Below are positions 6,584-9,292 of a DNA stretch of 9,292 bases, piece after piece. Position numbers and translations under genes: made by a program. The stretch's first letter is position 1, and each line of letters begins with the position of its first letter. This DNA is from DATJPR01 sp035506295 (GTDB lineage: Bacteria; Bacteroidota; Ignavibacteria; UBA10030; UBA6906), in the NCBI GenBank assembly GCA_035506295.1, contig DATJPR010000199.1, positions 1-9,292 of the forward strand, in the 5' to 3' direction. Under the pieces are notes generated by a model, which saw only the letters and a list, made by a program, of their open reading frames with translations, was not told the DNA's origin and did not search any database.

Positions 6584-7534
6584 ATGTCTCAGCCAATTCC
6601 TCGCCGAGATTTCATAAAGCGCGCTCTGCTTGCAGGGGCCGGAGTCGTCGGGGCTCCTCTTCTGCATCAGAAACTCCACGCTCATCTTCTCCCAGACGCT
6701 GCCGCTCCCGCGCCCTTTGAGTTGTGCTCGATCGTGGGAGATGGCTACTTTGAGAACACGATGAAAGCTATTGACGCCTTGGGGGGCATGCAGCGGTTTG
6801 TCAAGAAGGGGAACACCGTCGCACTCCTCATCAACGCGACATTTGACGGCAGAGCGGCCTCCACCAATCCTGATATCCCTCTCGCCGTGATGAAGATGTG
6901 CCAGGACGCAGGGGCTCGAGAGATCTGGTTGCTCAAGCAAACTGGCTCTGCCTACTGGCGCCGGAGTTCGCAATACCCGCGTTTGAAGGCAGACGTTGAT
7001 ACGATGCGATATGAAGACGAGTTCAAGGAAGTGAAGATTGACCAGGGCAAGTCGTTGAAGAGTGCGGAGGTTGCGGCACGGCTTCTCTCATGCGATGTCT
7101 TCATCAACCTGCCGATCATCAAGGACCACGAAGGCACGCGTTTCACCGGCAACTTAAAGAACATGATGGGCGCATGCTCGTCGTCCACCTGCCGTCGGTT
7201 CCACTTCGGTGACTCGTCGGTCTTGAACGTCTTCAAAGGCTACTACAGCAACCCCGAGCTTCTTGCGCAGTCGATCGCGGACGTCAACCTCATCCGGCGA
7301 CCGAATCTCTGCGTCGTCGATGCGACCGAAATCCTCGCGACCAACGGTCCTGCCGGCCCCGGGGAGGTGCGCAAGCCCCGGGAAGTCATCGTCTCGACCA
7401 GCTGCGTGGCGGCTGACATGTACGCCTCACGACACCTGGGTCTCGACTGGCAGGAGCTTCTGGTGATCCGCGATGCGATCGATCATGGGTATGGTCCGAA
7501 ATCCCTGAAGGAAGTGAGCATACGCACTCTCTAG
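6584..7534 (+). CDS. Tat-exported DUF362 domain protein
   Basis: A 316-residue protein. The N-terminus carries a twin-arginine motif, PRRDFIKRALL (residues 6-16), followed by a hydrophobic segment (GAGVVGAPLL, 18-27), so folded export is expected. The rest matches DUF362 (PF04015): TNPDIPLAVMKMCQDAGA (94-111), VFINLPIIKDH (172-182) and TGNLKNMMG (188-196) are the family's recognisable blocks. DUF362 proteins have no settled biochemical role; some are fused to ferredoxin domains. No CxxCxxC ferredoxin motif is present here, but C198 and C203, near H207, follow the conserved NLKNMMG block and could bind metal or form a disulfide. A strong AAGGAGGTG (6570-6578) fixes the ATG. The next gene begins 5 bases after the stop, indicating co-transcription with DUF6599. 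The Tat signal hints at a cofactor loaded in the cytoplasm, which is inference. Confidence 0.87.
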   Translation: MSQPIPRRDFIKRALLAGAGVVGAPLLHQKLHAHLLPDAAAPAPFELCSIVGDGYFENTMKAIDALGGMQRFVKKGNTVALLINATFDGRAASTNPDIPLAVMKMCQDAGAREIWLLKQTGSAYWRRSSQYPRLKADVDTMRYEDEFKEVKIDQGKSLKSAEVAARLLSCDVFINLPIIKDHEGTRFTGNLKNMMGACSSSTCRRFHFGDSSVLNVFKGYYSNPELLAQSIADVNLIRRPNLCVVDATEILATNGPAGPGEVRKPREVIVSTSCVAADMYASRHLGLDWQELLVIRDAIDHGYGPKSLKEVSIRTL

Positions 7535-7539
7535 AATCC

Positions 7540-8433
7540 TTGCGCCGGCTCTGGCTGGTTCCCATTGTCGCGACGACAATGGTTCTCCACAACGTTGCGG
7601 CTCAACCAGCGGTTTTTGATCTTCGGTTGTTGGCTCCAGCTCCCGGCGAACTTCGGAACATCACGGGGTCGGACTCGGGCACGGTGTTCCGGGGAGAGGA
7701 ATTGTATCGCCATGTCGACGGCGGCGCGGACCTTTTTCTCGAGTACGGCTTTCGTCAAGTCCTCGTTCGGGATTACGGAAGTGCGGGGGTGATCAGACTC
7801 GAGATCTATGAAATGGAGGATTCCGCTTCAGCCTTTGGAGTATATTCCCTGCGCTCGGGCGGAGAAGCCATTCCTATGGAAGTCGGCAAGGAAGGGAGCG
7901 TCTCCCCCTACTACATCATGTTCTGGAAAGGCCGGTTTTACGTGTCCGTCGCGGGCGTGGACACTACCAGCGAATCCGAAATCGCGCTTGAATCGATCGC
8001 GCGCGCGGTCGACAAGAAGATCACCGGGCGTGCCCAACGCCCGTCGATCGTCGGCCTTCTTCCCCTGCGCGGGTTGAAGAAGCCGACGTACTGCCGCGGG
8101 ATCCTCGGTCTTTCCTCGATCTACGTTTTCGATACGAAGGAGGTGTTCCACGGTGAGGAATGTGCTGTTGGGCTGTACCCCGATCACACCCTCTTCGTTT
8201 TCGGGTATCGCGATTCGAGCGCTTCCTCGGCTGATTTCACAGCTCTCAGGATGCAGCTTCCGATCAACCCCCGGTTCAAGGATCACCGAATTGAAGACCG
8301 CGCACTTATTCTGACCGACCGTGCCGATCGTGTGCTGTGGATTGCTCTCGCCGGAAGACATGTTATCGTGAGCATTGCAGAAAACGCCGGACGGGCGGAA
8401 GCGGTGTGCAGAGCATTGCGTGCGGTATTATAG
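7540..8433 (+). CDS. DUF6599-family exported protein
   Basis: A 297-residue protein of unknown function. Residues 1-22 (MRRLWLVPIV..., ending VAAQ) form a Sec signal peptide. Family-type motifs are ELYRHVDGGADLFLEYGF (54-71, compare the family pattern LY.xIdGgAexYlxyGF), RLEIYEMEDSASAFGVYS (86-103) and FWKGRFYVSVAG (128-139). A second half (about 170-297) repeats an alpha/beta-looking pattern with a GLSSIYVFDTKE segment (190-201). The start is a TTG, 5 bases after the DUF362 stop. No good Shine-Dalgarno sits at the usual distance (GAAGGAAG at 7507-7514 is too far), so translation may be coupled to the upstream gene. The first in-frame ATG (7579) would destroy the signal peptide, so TTG is preferred. 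Adjacency with DUF362 suggests they act together in the periplasm. I recognise the family but know of no demonstrated activity. Confidence 0.8.
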   Translation: MRRLWLVPIVATTMVLHNVAAQPAVFDLRLLAPAPGELRNITGSDSGTVFRGEELYRHVDGGADLFLEYGFRQVLVRDYGSAGVIRLEIYEMEDSASAFGVYSLRSGGEAIPMEVGKEGSVSPYYIMFWKGRFYVSVAGVDTTSESEIALESIARAVDKKITGRAQRPSIVGLLPLRGLKKPTYCRGILGLSSIYVFDTKEVFHGEECAVGLYPDHTLFVFGYRDSSASSADFTALRMQLPINPRFKDHRIEDRALILTDRADRVLWIALAGRHVIVSIAENAGRAEAVCRALRAVL

Positions 8434-8467
8434 TCGGAGACTGAAGCGTGAAATCCTTACGAACTGG

Positions 8468-8475
8468 AAAGGAGG
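8468..8475 (+). promoter_or_regulatory. Ribosome binding site AAAGGAGG that decides the lipocalin start
   Basis: AAAGGAGG ends 5 bases before GTG 8481. This is stronger than the GGAG (8436-8439) before the alternative in-frame GTG at 8448, so 8481 is preferred as the lipocalin start. Confidence 0.6.
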
Positions 8476-8480
8476 CCACG

Positions 8481-9035
8481 GTGAGGGCCATGTTCTCCTT
8501 CGTCGCGCTCGGCGCTATCTTCTCGCAGACGTTCGCCCAACAGGGGACTCCTTCTCCCCTTGTGGTGGTTCCTGCGATTGATTTGCAGAAGTACAGCGGC
8601 ACCTGGTACGAAATCGCACGGTTGCCCAACAGGTTCCAGGCGAATTGCGCAGGCGACGTAACGGCAACCTATACGATTGACGGTGATGGGTATATCGTTG
8701 TGAACCGATGTCGCAATGAAAAGGGAGAGATTGTCGAAGCAACAGGGAGGGCACGGCGCGCTTCCCCGGATGGCCCGAGCTCACAACTTGAAGTACGCTT
8801 CGCTCCGGCGGTTCTTTCTTTCCTGCCCTTCGTCTGGGGGAAGTATTGGGTTATCGATCTCTCCCCCGACTACCAGTACGCGGTGGTCGGCGAACCGAAG
8901 CGCGAATATCTCTGGGTTCTTTCGCGATCGAGCACGTTGCCCGACACGACACTCAAGAATATTCTCAGCCGCGTCGAACAACAGGGATATGATCTCAAAG
9001 ATCTCATCTACACAAAACACAGCGGCGCGCAGTGA
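8481..9035 (+). CDS. blc: Blc-like bacterial lipocalin
   Basis: With GTG 8481 as start the protein is 184 residues, close to E. coli Blc (177). An alternative GTG at 8448 adds 11 residues. Residues 1-19 are a Sec signal peptide ending TFAQ, with a short A-x-A-like site and no lipobox Cys, so unlike E. coli Blc it should not be lipid-anchored. The lipocalin GxW block is GTWYEIARLP (40-49). C56 and C77 are placed for a disulfide. YAVVGEPKREYLWVLSR (133-149) matches the Blc block YALVxGPxxxYLWILSR, and IDLSPDYQYA (125-134) precedes it. Bacterial lipocalins form an eight-stranded calyx that binds lysophospholipids or fatty acids and are linked to membrane repair or stress. The gene lies 47 bases after DUF6599 in the same direction, so it may belong to that operon. 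Family assignment is confident; ligand and symbol by analogy only. Confidence 0.88.
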   Translation: MRAMFSFVALGAIFSQTFAQQGTPSPLVVVPAIDLQKYSGTWYEIARLPNRFQANCAGDVTATYTIDGDGYIVVNRCRNEKGEIVEATGRARRASPDGPSSQLEVRFAPAVLSFLPFVWGKYWVIDLSPDYQYAVVGEPKREYLWVLSRSSTLPDTTLKNILSRVEQQGYDLKDLIYTKHSGAQ

Positions 9036-9077
9036 AGCATGAGAAGATGGTCCCGTGCTTGACTGTGATTGATGACT

Positions 9078-9290
9078 TTAGTATGATGATTCCAACGCTG
9101 TTTCTTCGAACACCACGGATGTCTCCGAAGGGGGCATGAGGCGGAGCCAAAGACGTTCGTCCCGCGCAATTTCCAGAGTCCATTCGCACCCCTCTCTCAA
9201 TTCTTCAAGGATTCCTGCATAGAGTCTTCTCCCGACGGGAACCGCCCGGATGGGCCAGCCGCATGTGCAGCGAAGGGCGTTCCCGGACCG
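9078..9290 (-). CDS. C-terminal fragment of an unrecognised protein (gene runs off the right edge)
   Basis: On the minus strand the frame reading from 9290 down to the TAA at 9078-9080 is open for 70 codons, whereas the other two minus-strand frames stop within about 35 codons. The translation looks like real protein: LRCTCGWPIRAVPVGRRLYA, then an amphipathic segment LEEL-EGCEW, and a tail rich in Glu (VVFEETALESSY). A CxC pair sits at residues 8 and 10, and another Cys lies about 25 residues later. Nothing identifies a family. It is convergent with the lipocalin gene, 42 bases apart. Its start lies beyond the window, so conventional ORF listing with a start codon would miss it. It could still be a chance open frame, though its codon choice looks like its neighbours. 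Confidence 0.5.
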   Translation of the reverse strand, partial: RSGNALRCTCGWPIRAVPVGRRLYAGILEELREGCEWTLEIARDERLWLRLMPPSETSVVFEETALESSY

Positions 9291-9292
9291 GG

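Noticed and set aside
9035..9060. Inverted repeat AAGCATG / CGTGCTT just after the lipocalin stop, a possible terminator.
   Set aside because: The stem includes one G-T wobble, the loop is 12 bases, and no T-run follows on either strand.

Overview
The window (about 9.3 kb, moderately GC-rich) looks like chromosomal sequence from a Gram-negative bacterium. The evidence is a LolC/E-like ABC permease, a LolA-like periplasmic protein, Sec and Tat signal peptides, a likely lipoprotein and a Blc-type lipocalin. Several genes have clear Shine-Dalgarno sequences (for example AAGGAGGTG before the DUF362 gene), which argues against a classical low-SD Bacteroidetes. The mix of families (PF17131 LolA-like, DUF6599, Tat-type DUF362) would fit an environmental FCB-group or related lineage, but this placement is only an impression. 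There is no tRNA, rRNA, transposase, integrase or CRISPR array.

Layout. (1) Positions 3-2654, plus strand: a tight three-gene run made of the C-terminal part of an FtsX/LolE-type ABC permease, a LolA-like protein (ATGA overlap) and a COG3315/LCM-type SAM methyltransferase (7-nt gap). (2) Positions 2664-3098: a five-unit heptanucleotide tandem array at the convergent junction, then an SRPBCC/AHSA1-type gene on the minus strand. (3) Positions 3099-3253: a divergent intergenic region with two abutting perfect-arm inverted repeats. (4) Positions 3254-4240: a probable lipoprotein acid phosphatase/phospholipase C-like phosphoesterase. (5) Positions 4413-6410: a secreted clan GH-A (GH30-like) glycoside hydrolase with an N-terminal domain of about 215 residues that I do not recognise. 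(6) Positions 6431-6541: three different short-period tandem arrays packed into one intergenic gap. (7) Positions 6584-9035: a run of three exported proteins: Tat-targeted DUF362, DUF6599 and a Blc-like lipocalin. (8) Positions 9078-9290, minus strand: the C-terminal end of an unrecognised gene entering from the right edge.

How the genes may work together. The first run resembles the known association of FtsX-type permeases with LolA-like proteins, so it probably moves a lipidic or lipoprotein cargo across the envelope, with the methyltransferase perhaps acting on that cargo or on a small molecule. Almost everything from 3254 to 9035 is predicted to act outside the cytoplasm (phosphoesterase, glycosidase, DUF362, DUF6599, lipocalin), so the region is rich in envelope functions. 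The least ordinary features are the intergenic heptamer arrays, which recur with the same 7-nt period but unrelated unit sequences, and the DUF362-DUF6599-lipocalin cassette of unknown function. I see no defence system, biosynthetic cluster or mobile island.
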